Origin: Tetrapyrgos nigripes
Taxonomy: Eukaryota; Basidiomycota; Agaricomycetes; Agaricales; Campanellaceae
Assembly (NCBI GenBank): GCA_013368315.1
Contig: JAACJM010000040.1
Coordinates: 186,001 to 250,000 of the forward strand
Reading direction: 5' to 3'
Length of the DNA stretch: 64,000 nt
Below, piece by piece: positions 1 to 10,694 of this stretch. Numbering within the stretch: the stretch's first letter is position 1; each line of letters begins with the position of its first letter. The position numbers and the translations under genes were made by a program. The notes under the pieces are model-generated. The model saw only the letters and a list, made by a program, of their open reading frames with translations. It did not search any database and was not told where the DNA came from.

Positions 1-2
1 TT

Positions 3-428
3 AGGGACCAAGACGCTTTGAATACGCATTTTAGGGAATGGACACCTGTCAGCCTCAAATGGAATGCACAAGGATTGGGAACATACGCAAAATATCCCTC
101 TGAAGATAGAGATTTGCTCGATCTCAACGACATGACGGATCCGCATATCGTCCATTTCATTGGAGCTTTGCATCCAACACTAGCAGCGATCTTAAACCCG
201 TACGTGCAGCCTCCAACAGCCAAGCCTTGGGGATATCTGGGCGCCCCTTCTCATCCGTTTCAGCTAGAATGGTGGGAAGTGGTTGCGAGAACATCCTGGA
301 AGAATGCTCGAAATTCGGAGATGTGGAAAGATGGAATGAACGCGGCTGCGCAGAGGGTAATCCAGGAAGCGGTTAAAGAGTTTGAGAAGAGGGTGGTTTT
401 TGAAACTGGTCGTGCATTGTCCTTGTGA
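3..428 (+). CDS. GT8-family glycosyltransferase, C-terminal part (5' cut by window edge)
   Basis: The reading frame is open from the window edge and ends at TGA 426-428. It begins R-D-Q-D-A-L-N, the DQD-x-LN segment typical of glycosyltransferase family 8 (glycogenin/galactinol-synthase-like enzymes, which move a sugar from a UDP-sugar to an acceptor). It then has a KWNAQGLGTYA segment and a later HF-x-G...KPWGY region, matching the family's HFxGxxKPW C-terminal motif that closes the catalytic domain. A basic and acidic tail of about 40 residues follows with no membrane segment. The Mn-binding DxD and most of the Rossmann domain lie outside the window, so activity and substrate cannot be judged. 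It converges with the HET gene on the opposite strand, with about 330 bp between stop codons. An ORF on the opposite strand across the 3' end is a shadow. Confidence 0.72.
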   Translation, partial: RDQDALNTHFREWTPVSLKWNAQGLGTYAKYPSEDRDLLDLNDMTDPHIVHFIGALHPTLAAILNPYVQPPTAKPWGYLGAPSHPFQLEWWEVVARTSWKNARNSEMWKDGMNAAAQRVIQEAVKEFEKRVVFETGRALSL

Positions 429-762
429 TGCTTGACTAGTTGAGCGACTGTCTCGAATTTATTTATTCTACTTGTAATCATCAGCTAAAATATCAGATCC
501 AAAAGCAGTATAACATACATTCAATTGCAAGCCCCGGACAATATTCGTGATTTACTGTGGGGACCGACAAGGTTGAGACAGCGAAGTGAGCATTTTACTG
601 TGGCTGTGCATTACCCAACGACCTGCACCGACAGAAATCGCTTCGAATTCTGTCATTTGTTGGAGGATAAGTAGCTAGGGATGAATAAAAGGAACTATTT
701 AAATGATACAGGATACAGATCACTTGACAATAAAACCAACTCGCAAAGGTCGTAATCTATGC

Positions 763-3421
763 TCAGATCAACAAGATGTCGTTCCATGCAAAACCATCCT
801 CTATCAAAGCCTCCCCGTTCATCAACCCATGAACATATGCCTCGCCTACCAGAGTGTACTCCGGAAGTTCTTCATCCGTTCCCTCTTTAACAGGATGGAC
901 AACATATGGCGTCTTTGCACCAGAGACAATGACGACCTTGTCTCCAACTGTTGCTGGATCTGGTGCAAGACCCATGAAGCCTTTGCTGGTTATAAACATC
1001 TTTTTATCCATTCCAGTAACAATCTGAGCCCACAGCCTCGCCTCATCTATGTCATGCAAGTGTCTGTCAACTTCTGCTTCCCCCAACAGGGCCAATCCTC
1101 GCATGTCTTGCAGCAACTCGGACCGAACATGATTGTCCAATTCCTCGGGGACCGTCTCGTCAAATAGGAGAAGCGCAGAAACCCCCGTTTTATACGTGTC
1201 TGGTGCCGGGTATTGGCGGAACATCATTGTGGTGTCTGCTATACATGTTCGCCAGAATGCGTCAGATACCTTCTCTTCCTTTCCACGATACTGAGGTTTC
1301 AAAGAAGAGACTAGCTTGGACCAGTAGCCCAGCTTCGTATCTAGCGAGACACTCGAGCCCATATCTTCGGAACTAGTCGTGATGGTGTCCACGCAGTATG
1401 CTGAGATCTTCAATAATCTCGGTCTTTCAGGATCCGGCCATGAAGCAGAAGTCTTGACCGTTCCTGAAGCAGCGTATTTGCTATCTCCAATCGCCAAATC
1501 CAAGAGCGGTGCATGGAGGGAATTGCGGTAGAAGTCTGGGACCCACGACGGAAGGTTGTCGAGAGACTTTTGGGGTTTATATACTAGTCCACAGATGTTG
1601 AATGATTTTTCGTTCGACAGAATCCATTTGGTGGTGTCAATGAAAACTTGCGCAGCATCTTTCTTGTAATCGGGCTCGATGTCGACAGGGTCTTTGAACA
1701 GACTGAGAATGGCATAGATTTTGTCTCTGGGATCCGTCACCATGAAACTCTGGGTGGATCGCAGAAGTGCCTCTAGGGACATCGCACGCGAACCGTACCA
1801 GTATCTCTCTCGGAAGACCTTCATCATCAACACAAAATCAGGTCGTGATATTTCCTGGGTTTTATTTTCTGAAGAGATGGAATGAGAGATGATAAAGCAT
1901 TGATTGGGTTTTGGACTTGCCATATTGTTGATACCTCCACGGAGCCTGCAACCATGCAGGACTACCCAACAGAGCAGTCACACTCTCCACGTTGTCCCAT
2001 TCCGTTTCGTGGCTGCCGCAAACAACCCTAACGGCACTCCCAAGAGTGATCTCCTGTATTACCCAGCCACGCTGGAAGACAGGCCTCTTGTAAAATTCCA
2101 GTAGAGAACACCATTCAAATGAGCCCGGGATAGGCAGATCTGGGTTGGCAGCCAAGAGCTGGTCTGGCGTTGGTAGTGCTAGTTCTGGAACACCTTGGAC
2201 TAGTGGACCCAATCTCTCAAACATTGAGAACGCAGCTGCAGTAAACCGATCTTCTTCGCCAACCCAAACCAGCACCCGCTTCGCTCGGTTATACACCTTG
2301 TCCATGTAGCTGACCTGAATCTTTCTTTCAAAGAGATCGTCCTGATTGATGCAGATTTGATCAGCCCAAATTGCCCTCATCTTGTCCGGATGACGGACTC
2401 GACGGAGAGCATCTCGTAAACCGACGTTCATGGTGATGAACCCAGTGGGGAGGTATATCGGATGTTGGAAGTCTATCATGCTACGGAATGCTTGGTCCGT
2501 TTCTGTGTCCCAGTTTCCAGCATTCGCTCGCTCGAAAGTCGTTTCCTTCCAGGTATACGAAAGGCATTCGTACTCTGGAAGCGATGCAGGATCGTTGTGC
2601 AAAAGAATCGTCCTGAGCACACATTCCAACTTGTCGTCCCCTTTTCCGGGAAAGAGCTCCATAATCCTGGTTGCTGGTTTTCCTTTTGCGATGAAGTTGT
2701 AGAAATCCTGGCTCTGGAAGTAGTCGTATTTCTCGAGTTGTCTGCTGAAAACCTTCATAAGCAGATCCGCATCCTGATGGTGCATAACACTCTGCGTACG
2801 TCCTTCTCGAGAGCTGGGCCCAGGAGGACGAGACTCGACCGTGACGGAACCATCTGGACCAATATCGTATTGGTTTACCCAGCCCTTAGCATCCTTAGGT
2901 GGTTCCGGACCAATTCTACGGATCACTATACTCTCCTCCAAATCTTCTGAGCCTGTTCCATCAGCATCTTTCAATTTCAACCTCTCACCCTCTGCCTCAG
3001 CATTCCCGTCACCAGTCTCAACCAACTCCAATCTTCGAAAATCCGATCCAAGAGCGTCCATAGTCTTTGTTTTCTCCTCTTGGTTCATACCCCGAACATC
3101 CACAAACCGTGCTTGTTTGACGCATTCGAACACTGCATGAGACCGGTCGTGTGGATTGGCAGAGCTAGAGAGGCAGGAAGCACAAAAGTCCACGTCGGCA
3201 CATACGGTGCATTTGTAGCGAATACCTTTGATTGGAGCACCCAACGAAGTTTGTGAACATTCTGGTCCGTCACAAAAGACTCCATGATGTATAGTGATGT
3301 GGTTTTCGTCGTATTCGGGGTGGTCTGGAAGTGAGATGATGGGATTCGTAGTTTGGCTTTGCGAGGTCTGAAGAACTTCGGGGCTTCTCGAGGTCTTTGC
3401 GTCGTCCTTGTCGTTCTGCAT
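763..3421 (-). CDS. ZZ zinc finger + HET-domain protein (heterokaryon incompatibility type)
   Basis: Two long reading frames (3421 down to about 1965, and about 1868 down to 763) make one gene. The start is the ATG at 3421. Residues 50-95 form a ZZ-type zinc finger with ligands C50, C55, C71, C74, C80, C83, H91 and H95. The HET domain follows: the YxxLSYTW block lies near residues 284-291 and the RAIWADQICINQ block plus the RVLVWVGEE block near 350-390. The second exon has the DPRDKIYAILSL block and a C-terminal module ending EALIEDGF. HET proteins trigger death of incompatible hyphal fusions; ZZ fingers bind peptides. The frames differ by one, so an intron of length 3n+1 is needed. GTAGTC (1965) to TTCAG (1869), 97 nt, restores frame. 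The better-looking donor GTATCA at 1934 (66 nt) does not restore frame, so an older frameshift is possible. The ZZ+HET order is what I know mainly from Pezizomycotina. Confidence 0.85.
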
Positions 3422-4513
3422 TATGATAGGCTTAGCCTGAGGAAAGAGGCGGTGAAGATAGAAATATGAATAGCTTTTCTCGAAGATTGATGGTCATAGT
3501 TATGATTCAATGATACTATACAGCCGTCTAGGTCGCGACCGTAGACCTGGGAACCGGCAAAATCTTCGAAAGGAAATAAAGAGACTTCGCATTTTAAATT
3601 TAGCTGTAGTACTAATATCACTTCTCCACTGAATCCTCTACTCTAAGAGAGAAAGTTGTACCTGAGATGTATTTATATCAGTATGTACATATATTAGACA
3701 ATAGAATTCGAGGATATAGTAAGACAGAAAAACCAATACATAGAAACCGAGAGAGGGTACTGGAAGAGCTACAATTTGAACAGAAGTATGAAAGGGCTAC
3801 GTTTAACATAATTACCGAGTTTCAAAGGCCAGAGTGCCGGCCGTTCCAGTTCAATGGCTTCGAAGCTGAAGAGAAGTGAAGAGTGCTCATTAGTCATGTG
3901 CTCTATGACTCTCTCAGACTCTGCCAGAAAATTTCGAAAATACTTATTCCCCATACCTTCACAGCGGCGTGAAGATGACCTGCTGTTTGACGAGAACTTC
4001 TGGAACGAGATATGGCAGACTTCTATGTCAGCCAAACTTGGTCCTCACCCTTGGAAGAAACTATCTCTCCGCAAGAGAACTCGCCTTACTTTCTTGCTCA
4101 TGGTGTTCCTTGGACGAGGTGTCGCGGCATTCCTCGATTTCGTTTTCACCTGTACTATTGCTGCTGTACAACATAGAGCAGGCATTTCCCTTGGCTCTTA
4201 TGCATATGCGCATCAAAAGCAAGTCGAGGAACCTGGGAGAAGGCCAAGGGGAATGGTTGCCCGAACTGGCCCATCGGACTTCCCCGATAGTCTATCCAAA
4301 CACTCGCTCTCCCTTTCCACTTGATCCCCTGAGATCTGGCAGCGGTCAATTATGTCTTTGAGTTTTCGCCCTCGGGAAAAGTATGTATTGGAAGAGCAAT
4401 GTCATCGCTAACCCGACCGTGTAGGGCATTTCTGGCAGTTGCCTCTGAGTTTCAAGATCAGCCCACTGAAGGAAAGTAATACATAAACGAGACTCGATGT
4501 TCCAAGATACCGC
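3422..4513. other. Intergenic region, no supported gene
   Basis: This lies between the start of the HET gene and the 3' end of the FAD oxidase. The first 200 bp should hold the HET promoter. An open frame at 3854-4324 (+, 156 codons) overlaps a second plus-strand ORF and shows no recognisable domain. Its C-terminal half is rich in R, S and H like random translation. It could be a decayed gene but I cannot support it. Confidence 0.4.
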
Positions 4514-6603
4514 CTAAAAATTGTGATACGACGTTGGATCTACTAGATACGGAACCGCATGTACATCTTCAGTTCGGCAAAGCCTTCCTTCCTCTGTCTG
4601 TTTCCATCGATCCCCTCCGACGGATAATGAACCGTAGAGGACTTGCTTCGGGTCCCATTTGTCCTTGATCTCGAGCAGCCTGTCATAGTTCGATCCGTAA
4701 AACGCCTCCTTGAAATCCGGTTCGTAAGGGTCGGCCTGAGAATCATGCCAGTCAGCAAGTGTACCAATGTGGACGAGAGCACAACAGACTTCGTTGACAT
4801 ACGAGCCTGACCCTGGGGTTAACTGTTTGAGTGCCGGCATGAACCTGTTGGTTATCCTGTTCCGATCTCGTGCTACGTCTTCCAGGGAATCACCGTCTAT
4901 CGTAGGACTACAGAAGCAGGGTGAATATGCTGAGTCTGAACAGCGAGGATGGAAGGAGTGCTCACAGTATGACTGCGAAATGCCGTTCTGCGTCTCTCCA
5001 GGCAGGAAGAACCGCATTGTCAGAGTTCCCGGGGCCTGTGGCTCTCAGACTGAAATCCTGCACAATAGCGCCATCCTCTAGGATTTGCGTGATGGTATCC
5101 TGAAGCTCCTTTAACTTATCCTTGTCCTCCCAAATCAACCTCGGCAACAGTCGCGAACCGAAAATATTATCCCCAACCTTGAATTCCCTCAGGAATGTGA
5201 TAGTGTTGTAAGCGTCCAAGTACCCATCGTACGTATTTACTGCTATCCCGTACTCGACCCCCAGATCATCAAGCGTATTGGTCAAAGGCTGGAGGAGTGT
5301 CGATACCTCGGAAGCACTTTTGTCGACGGCAAATACTGGGTTGAGGCTAAAGGTTTGGTTGGTGTATACCGCGATAGAGAATATTTTAGCATCAGTAAGA
5401 GTTGGAGTGCTGGCTTGATAGGCGTCAATGGCCTTCCAGAAGGTTTCTTGATCAATCCCCTCGATTGTGAAGTTGAGCGATGCAACCGTTGCTGGGAGGT
5501 CTTGCTGAGCTTTGACGGTAGCCGACCATACTACACCGTATCCTCCTCCTCCCTGAGATTTGAGCACGCGTAAGTACCTACACAAAGAACTCCTCGATGG
5601 ACAAACGTACACCACTTAGGGCCCAATAGAGATCTTCATTACTTGTCGGAGAGGCGCGAACAAATTTTCCTTGAGTGGTGATCACCTCAAACTCAAGTGT
5701 CTGGTCCGCAGCCAGACCGTAGAACGAGGTCAAAGCTGAATGTCCACCGCCTTGCAGATATCCACCAGCAAATGCGACTGTCTATATAAACGCTCTGAGC
5801 TGAGCACCCAACTAAGCAAGAGGAGTGCTTACTGGACATTCGCCACCAACGATCGCAAGTCCTCTACTATGAGCCTCCATCTCTAGGTCATAGCCAGTGA
5901 CCCCTGTGTGTACCTTGAACGCCGGTCCCGAATACCCAGAGGACGTGTATTGAGGAAGGAAAGTGATGTTCTGCAAGTTGTGCAACCAGACTGATACTGC
6001 GCCTGTCGCAGTTGACCTTCCCAAGTAGCTTTGGGACGAGGAACACCGTGAGCACTAGATCGTATCCCATGCAGGGACTGAAAAATGCTCACTCATGGCC
6101 GGTATTCTTAACGACGAATCGAATATTGTGCTCCTTCACAAATTTCACAGTTTTGATGACATGTTCGGGCGATGAGACGTTCACAGCATATTGGACATAT
6201 GCACCGATCCGGCAAGGCGTTTCTCGCGGGTCGAAAGGGTCGCAACTCTTGTTGAGAAAAGTAGGATCCATCACAGACGAAGGGTTAGGCTCACTGGATT
6301 AAGTCGAACTTCGTTAGTCTAGCGTAGACATTGGAAGAAACTTAAAGATGCAACGAACTGGAAGTCAGGAATATGCCAATTTTCCCGAATAAGATTGCAT
6401 TCTGCTTCGTCATAGGTTGGGTCATGACAAGGACTACCGATAGGTACCGTCTTGATAAGACGTCCGTCAATAGACTGGTTGAAAGCCTCCCATACTTCTG
6501 AGTTGGGCCATGAAGGGTCAGTTGGCAGGATTCGGCAGGACCTTTGAAGTTCGCCCACGACGAGTGTAGCAAACGCAGCTATCAGAGAAATCCTGGCGAC
6601 CAT
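4514..6603 (-). CDS. Secreted FAD-linked oxidase, berberine-bridge enzyme family (BBE-like)
   Basis: Six exons: 6603-6359, 6293-6093, 6028-5833, 5781-5611, 5552-4966 and 4907-4514. The introns are 65, 64, 51, 58 and 58 nt, all GT...AG and in frame, giving 597 residues. I chose the ATG at 6603 because it starts a signal peptide (MVARISLIAAFATLVVG); an in-frame ATG 21 codons upstream would bury it. The FAD domain carries NTGHD-YLGRST (His about 148, the histidyl-FAD site) and GGECP (Cys about 213, the cysteinyl-FAD site) followed by AGGYLQGGGHS, so bicovalent flavin attachment is expected. LSGGGGGYGVV and, near the C terminus, FYGSNYDRLLEIKDKWDP complete the BBE pattern. Such enzymes oxidise alcohols, sugars or secondary metabolites outside the cell. 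No biosynthetic cluster partner is visible. No stop or frameshift was found. Confidence 0.9.
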
Positions 6604-7453
6604 TTCCAGGAGAGTGTAGAGATAACTTCTCTGAAAGCAGGGCCTTTTAAGGTTCTGCCTATTCACTCGTTTGGAGAACAGGCAGTATGTTCTAGAACAA
6701 ACGTGGGAGTAATGAAGACTCGAAGACTATGATAAATATGTCTGAATTTAAACCGGATTTGGGGAGCATTGGATGATGGCTAGAGCATTGAAAATCCGAG
6801 TCGTTTCCCAGTGTTGTCGTCTGTCGTCTTCCAGAAGCAGGTAGACTCGCATACACCAGAATCGACCCACGCTGATATGGTCAACATGAAGGTAAGTAGT
6901 TAGTCACACGGCAAGAGTCGAGGGGAAGTTTTGCCCACTTCTTTTCCCCTCCAACTCTCTCTGGTGGCTCTTAGCGTGATTCGCGTTGGTCGGCGGCACC
7001 GTAACGACGCCACTACTAGTGTTGTAAGCGGTCCTTCCTAGCCGTGGAGCCGAGCCGCATTTGGAGCGAGCCGAACCGGTCTAACGGCTCTGGCTCCACG
7101 TGGCTCGATTCTGACTCGTTGCCAGCTCGAGTCGTCTTTCCTTTTTACCAGTACAGCCTGCCTTTCACTACCGCGTTTTTTTGCTCTACGTCAGCACAAG
7201 CTAAGAAAGTTAAAGAAACAAAGCCATAGGGGGTATTAGCATTAAGTAACAACACCTCAGAAAACGATTTCTGCGGGATTTTCATTTCGGTTCAATTCGG
7301 CTAGGTTCTGACATACTCCCTAATATATATGTACTTATGTATAGACCAACTGTATGGAAGGGCTATTGAAATTATGGCATCACTCCTCGGACAAAATACC
7401 TATTGTCTATTATAGGAACGTATGTTATATCCCCAGGAGTATGTTATGCTGCA
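6604..7453. other. Upstream region of the FAD oxidase; GC-rich repeat edge
   Basis: The first 300-400 bp should contain the promoter of the oxidase gene. At 7017-7027 there is TAGTGTTGTAA followed by a run of GAGCC/GGCTC words to about 7130. The same word is found in reverse complement at 59489-59499 beside another GAGCC-rich stretch, which looks like the end of a hAT-like non-autonomous element. No coding frame is supported here. Confidence 0.4.
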
Positions 7454-8264
7454 TAGGGCTCCTAGCGGATCGGATGATCCGCCGGTCATCCAGCGATGGG
7501 GCCTCGGATGCGGATGGCGGATGGGCTTAGGTGCTTGCCTCATCCGACGGATCCCATCCGCCCATCCGACGATGGTCGTCGGATGGTGGCTGGTGGTCGG
7601 GGTTTGCCGTAGAGCTATATAGTAGTACCTAATACATGACGTATGCTATCATAAAAATAAAAAAAGGTCCCAGAGAAACATCTCATAGAAACATCCTGCC
7701 CAAAATGGAACGCAAAGGCCCACAACATCGGGAGCATGACCGCCCAGACCCATTGGTCATGCTTCCTGAAGGGACAAAATGCGCACCAAAACACAAAAAT
7801 CCTGAAGGACCAACGACTGTTACTATTTAATAGAATCGTACATGTATTTTACTCTAGTATTGTTGAAATAGTCGTCTTGGGTTGTTGCAAGTCCCAGCAA
7901 GTGAGAGAGAAATACAGCAAGTGAATGAGTATATTCCGGTTTGTCCTGCTAGATGACGGCGGGAAGCAAGGACAATTGGATGCGGAAACATCTGAAACAA
8001 CGCACTAAATACTACAAAAATAGAGGCTACGTATGTACAAATAAAATCTACGAGCTTCCAAGCTCATCATCGAAATACAAAATCCAACAAGTATATGTCT
8101 ATAAGTACGCTCATCTGTACTAATGTTTTTCTTTTTGTACTAATCTTACTTCCATCTGACGATGATCGGTCAATCTGATGGATGGCCATCCGCCGATGCG
8201 GATTGGCTTTGAGAAAGTGCCCATCCGAACCGATGCATCCTCATCCGATCCGCTAGGAGCCCTA
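7454..8264. mobile_element. hAT-like non-autonomous element (MITE) with perfect 24-bp terminal inverted repeats
   Basis: The left end 7454-7477 begins TAGGGCTCCTAGCGG and is repeated exactly, inverted, at 8241-8264. TAGGG starts are typical of hAT transposons (compare Ac-type ends). Subterminal regions on both sides are dense in CGGATG/CATCCG words, the usual multiple transposase-binding sites of hAT elements. The 811-bp interior is AT-rich with no meaningful ORF, so the element depends on a transposase made elsewhere. The flanking 8-mers ATGCTGCA and GTTATGCA agree at only 5 of 8 positions, so the target duplication has decayed or the class is wrong. Confidence 0.75.
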
Positions 8265-8638
8265 GTTATGCATAAAACCTCATTTTGCTACTCTTTTTTA
8301 AATATCTCGCTGGGAAGTGAGTTCCAACCCCTGTTTTTGATGCTGCTCTTTCTCCTGGTGTAGTCAGAATTTTTGAAAGAAAATCATGTGGTAATGTAAC
8401 AAATGTCATGACAGTATTATTTTCAGGGTATTTTCGTTCATTTTCTGTTTCCTTTCTTCATCAGTCACTGCCTTTTTGATCATCGTTTTGATCATCCTTT
8501 GCCCTATCTTTTGTTCATCTTTCCTTGATCATCTATGCACATCTATCATCCCCTGTTTCATCATTCGTTCATCTTTCTATGATACATCTCTTACAGGGAC
8601 ACTACGCACAGCTTGTTCATCTTTTGTTCATCTTTTCA
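8265..8638. other. Low-complexity TCATC-rich stretch
   Basis: Repeated TCATC/GTTCATC words, and one extra copy of the GATACATCTCTTACAGGGAC block (about 8581) that also opens the solo LTR at 8639. No supported gene. Confidence 0.4.
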
Positions 8639-8941
8639 TGATACATCTCTTACAGGGACAATAGGCTGTACTTTGATTGTTCTGGACAGTTCTTTGATTC
8701 CTTTCTTCGCTTTGCTCAGTTTTTATCTTTCTTTCTGTTCTGTGTATATAAGCTTAGAGTAATAGCTTCCTAGTCCCCATCTTGACCTCTTTGTCTTGGG
8801 ACTAGGTGAGCATCTCATGTATTCCTTGTCTTTATTCAATATTAACTTCATCTTGGGACTAGTCTTTCATCGTTATCTGTCTACTGTTGTTCTGTCTACG
8901 CCTACTGCTTAGAGCCAAGTGTGTGCTCTTTACCACAACAA
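8639..8941 (+). repeat. Solo LTR, family A (+ orientation)
   Basis: The sequence from TGATACATCTCTTACAGGG to ACCACAACA is repeated, inverted, at 33036-33300. It holds a TATA box (TGTATATAAG, about 8747), a hairpin CCTAGTCCC...GGGACTAGG at 8769-8806 just downstream, and the shared tail GAGCCAAGTGTGTGCTC. A promoter, a transcribed hairpin and a CA-rich end suggest an LTR. No retrotransposon coding region is attached. Exact termini are uncertain because the flanks do not show a clear target duplication. Confidence 0.55.
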
Positions 8942-10694
8942 AATGGAGTTTTCCAAAATGCCCCTTTCTCAAAGTACCCCTTCACTGGGTTTAGTGTCGA
9001 ATGCTTTCTATTTTACTAATAAACAATACTACAACTTGATTGAAGCCAGATGATGCAGCCATTGTAGAGATATCATCAAAAAATAGGTGGTCCATCACTT
9101 TCCATGACAATGAGTATTTAGCCCATGAATGTAATATGGGAACTATCTAGAAGTTCATGCACACTGTTTCACCAGTTGTGCATGGTGAATCACGCCTGGA
9201 TGTCTTGAATAACCTTGAGCTGGGCTAAACCTCTCTGTGCTGAATCAGCTCATTGATGAGGAGAGAATGCTCCAGGAGGAGTCTGGAACCTAGGGGTGGC
9301 TTCAGTGAGAGTGAGTGACACTACTCACCCACTAACCCTGAGCCTACGAGACCAAAGACTTGAGCTGCTGGCAGATCAATCTACATGCCTGTATGGCCAC
9401 TGAGATGACAGCAAAGACCTAGACCAAGGAGAACAACAATGGATGATGAATGTAGAATGAGAATCCCTATAAAGGATACAAGATGATCAAGCTTCGCAAT
9501 GCAGAACAAGCAAAGAAGAATGAGAGGACAACAACAAGATCAATTTTGAGGCTTGAGTACAGAAGAATACTACCTATATACTAGTAGTGAGACCATCTCC
9601 TGTATCAAGACTCCACAACTAACTCTAGTGCTCCTGTAACTAATATACTAAATGATTGCGAGTCTCAAGCAGTGAATAGAATGAACAAATCAAATGTTAA
9701 ACAATGAATATAAATGTGGAGCAATGAACAGAATAGATAATCGACATAATAAATGAAACAGAAATAGAATAGGGTGGGGGTGCATATAGGTATAATCAAA
9801 AAATCCTCTGAGGGTTTCTGGGCTTAGGCAGTGAATGATGTAAGAGTGACATAAATGGAGTATGGCATGTGCTGAAGGTGGCTGAGATGAAGGTTTCTGA
9901 CACAATTTTGCTAATGGTGTACCTTTATCATTCTTCTCTGTAGGGGAGTGTAGCCTCTGAGAAATGTAAGCAGGCTTTTCATTGTTGACCAGCTTCCATT
10001 TAGTTCTTCCAGCACCAAAGAGGAGCTGATGGCACAGTGGTCAGTCAAATTTGCAGCTCAAAAGGCTTGTCCAAGGTCATGATCTGACAATTTTTGGACA
10101 ATTTTATATTCTGAGAGGCATGGAAGACAGAAAAATGCACACATTTATTGAAATATAGAAAATTACATGTTAGAATTGAGAATTTGAAGTAGTACTCTAC
10201 TGTATGTTGGCCACAAGCATTGAGATGAGAGTGGGATGAGAGAAAGAAGGGAAATCTGACTGGCACACATGAGCCAGTGATCTGGGGCTGGAAGCAATTT
10301 GATCAGCATTTTATAGACTGCATCAGTTTCAAGCCTGCCTTTCACCACCTCAAATCTGCCCTCCTACTTACCAGTTATTAACAGGTTATAACAGTTACTA
10401 CCTGTTACTGGGGTCAGCTGTAACTTGTTATTATTTTAATCTGTTATTAACAAGTTATAACAGTATTTAATTATATTTGGTTGGAGCTTTATGGCCTGCT
10501 AGTCGTTAGTCATTGAATAAAGAGTCAAAAAAAAAAAGATGTGATGTGTTGCCAAATGTTCTTTCCTCACTGAAGTCAATGTCTCCTCCTAGATAGAGCC
10601 TGTTCCTGATGGTCTGCCCTTGCACTTGATTGTATTCTGTCACCTGTATCAAGACTATCTTACTCTATTCTATGAAGAGAAGTATTATCTGCTA
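8942..10694. other. Repeat-like AT-rich DNA without a supported gene
   Basis: No ORF here resembles a known protein. At about 10370-10480 a palindromic word family (GTTATTAACAGGTTATAACAG and close variants) recurs. There is a 10-nt A-run near 10530. The stretch probably belongs to the decayed transposon that carries the integrase gene next to it. Confidence 0.35.

Noticed and set aside
3854..4361. Two overlapping plus-strand ORFs as a possible gene
   Set aside because: No domain, no splice pattern, and the two frames overlap with equally random composition.
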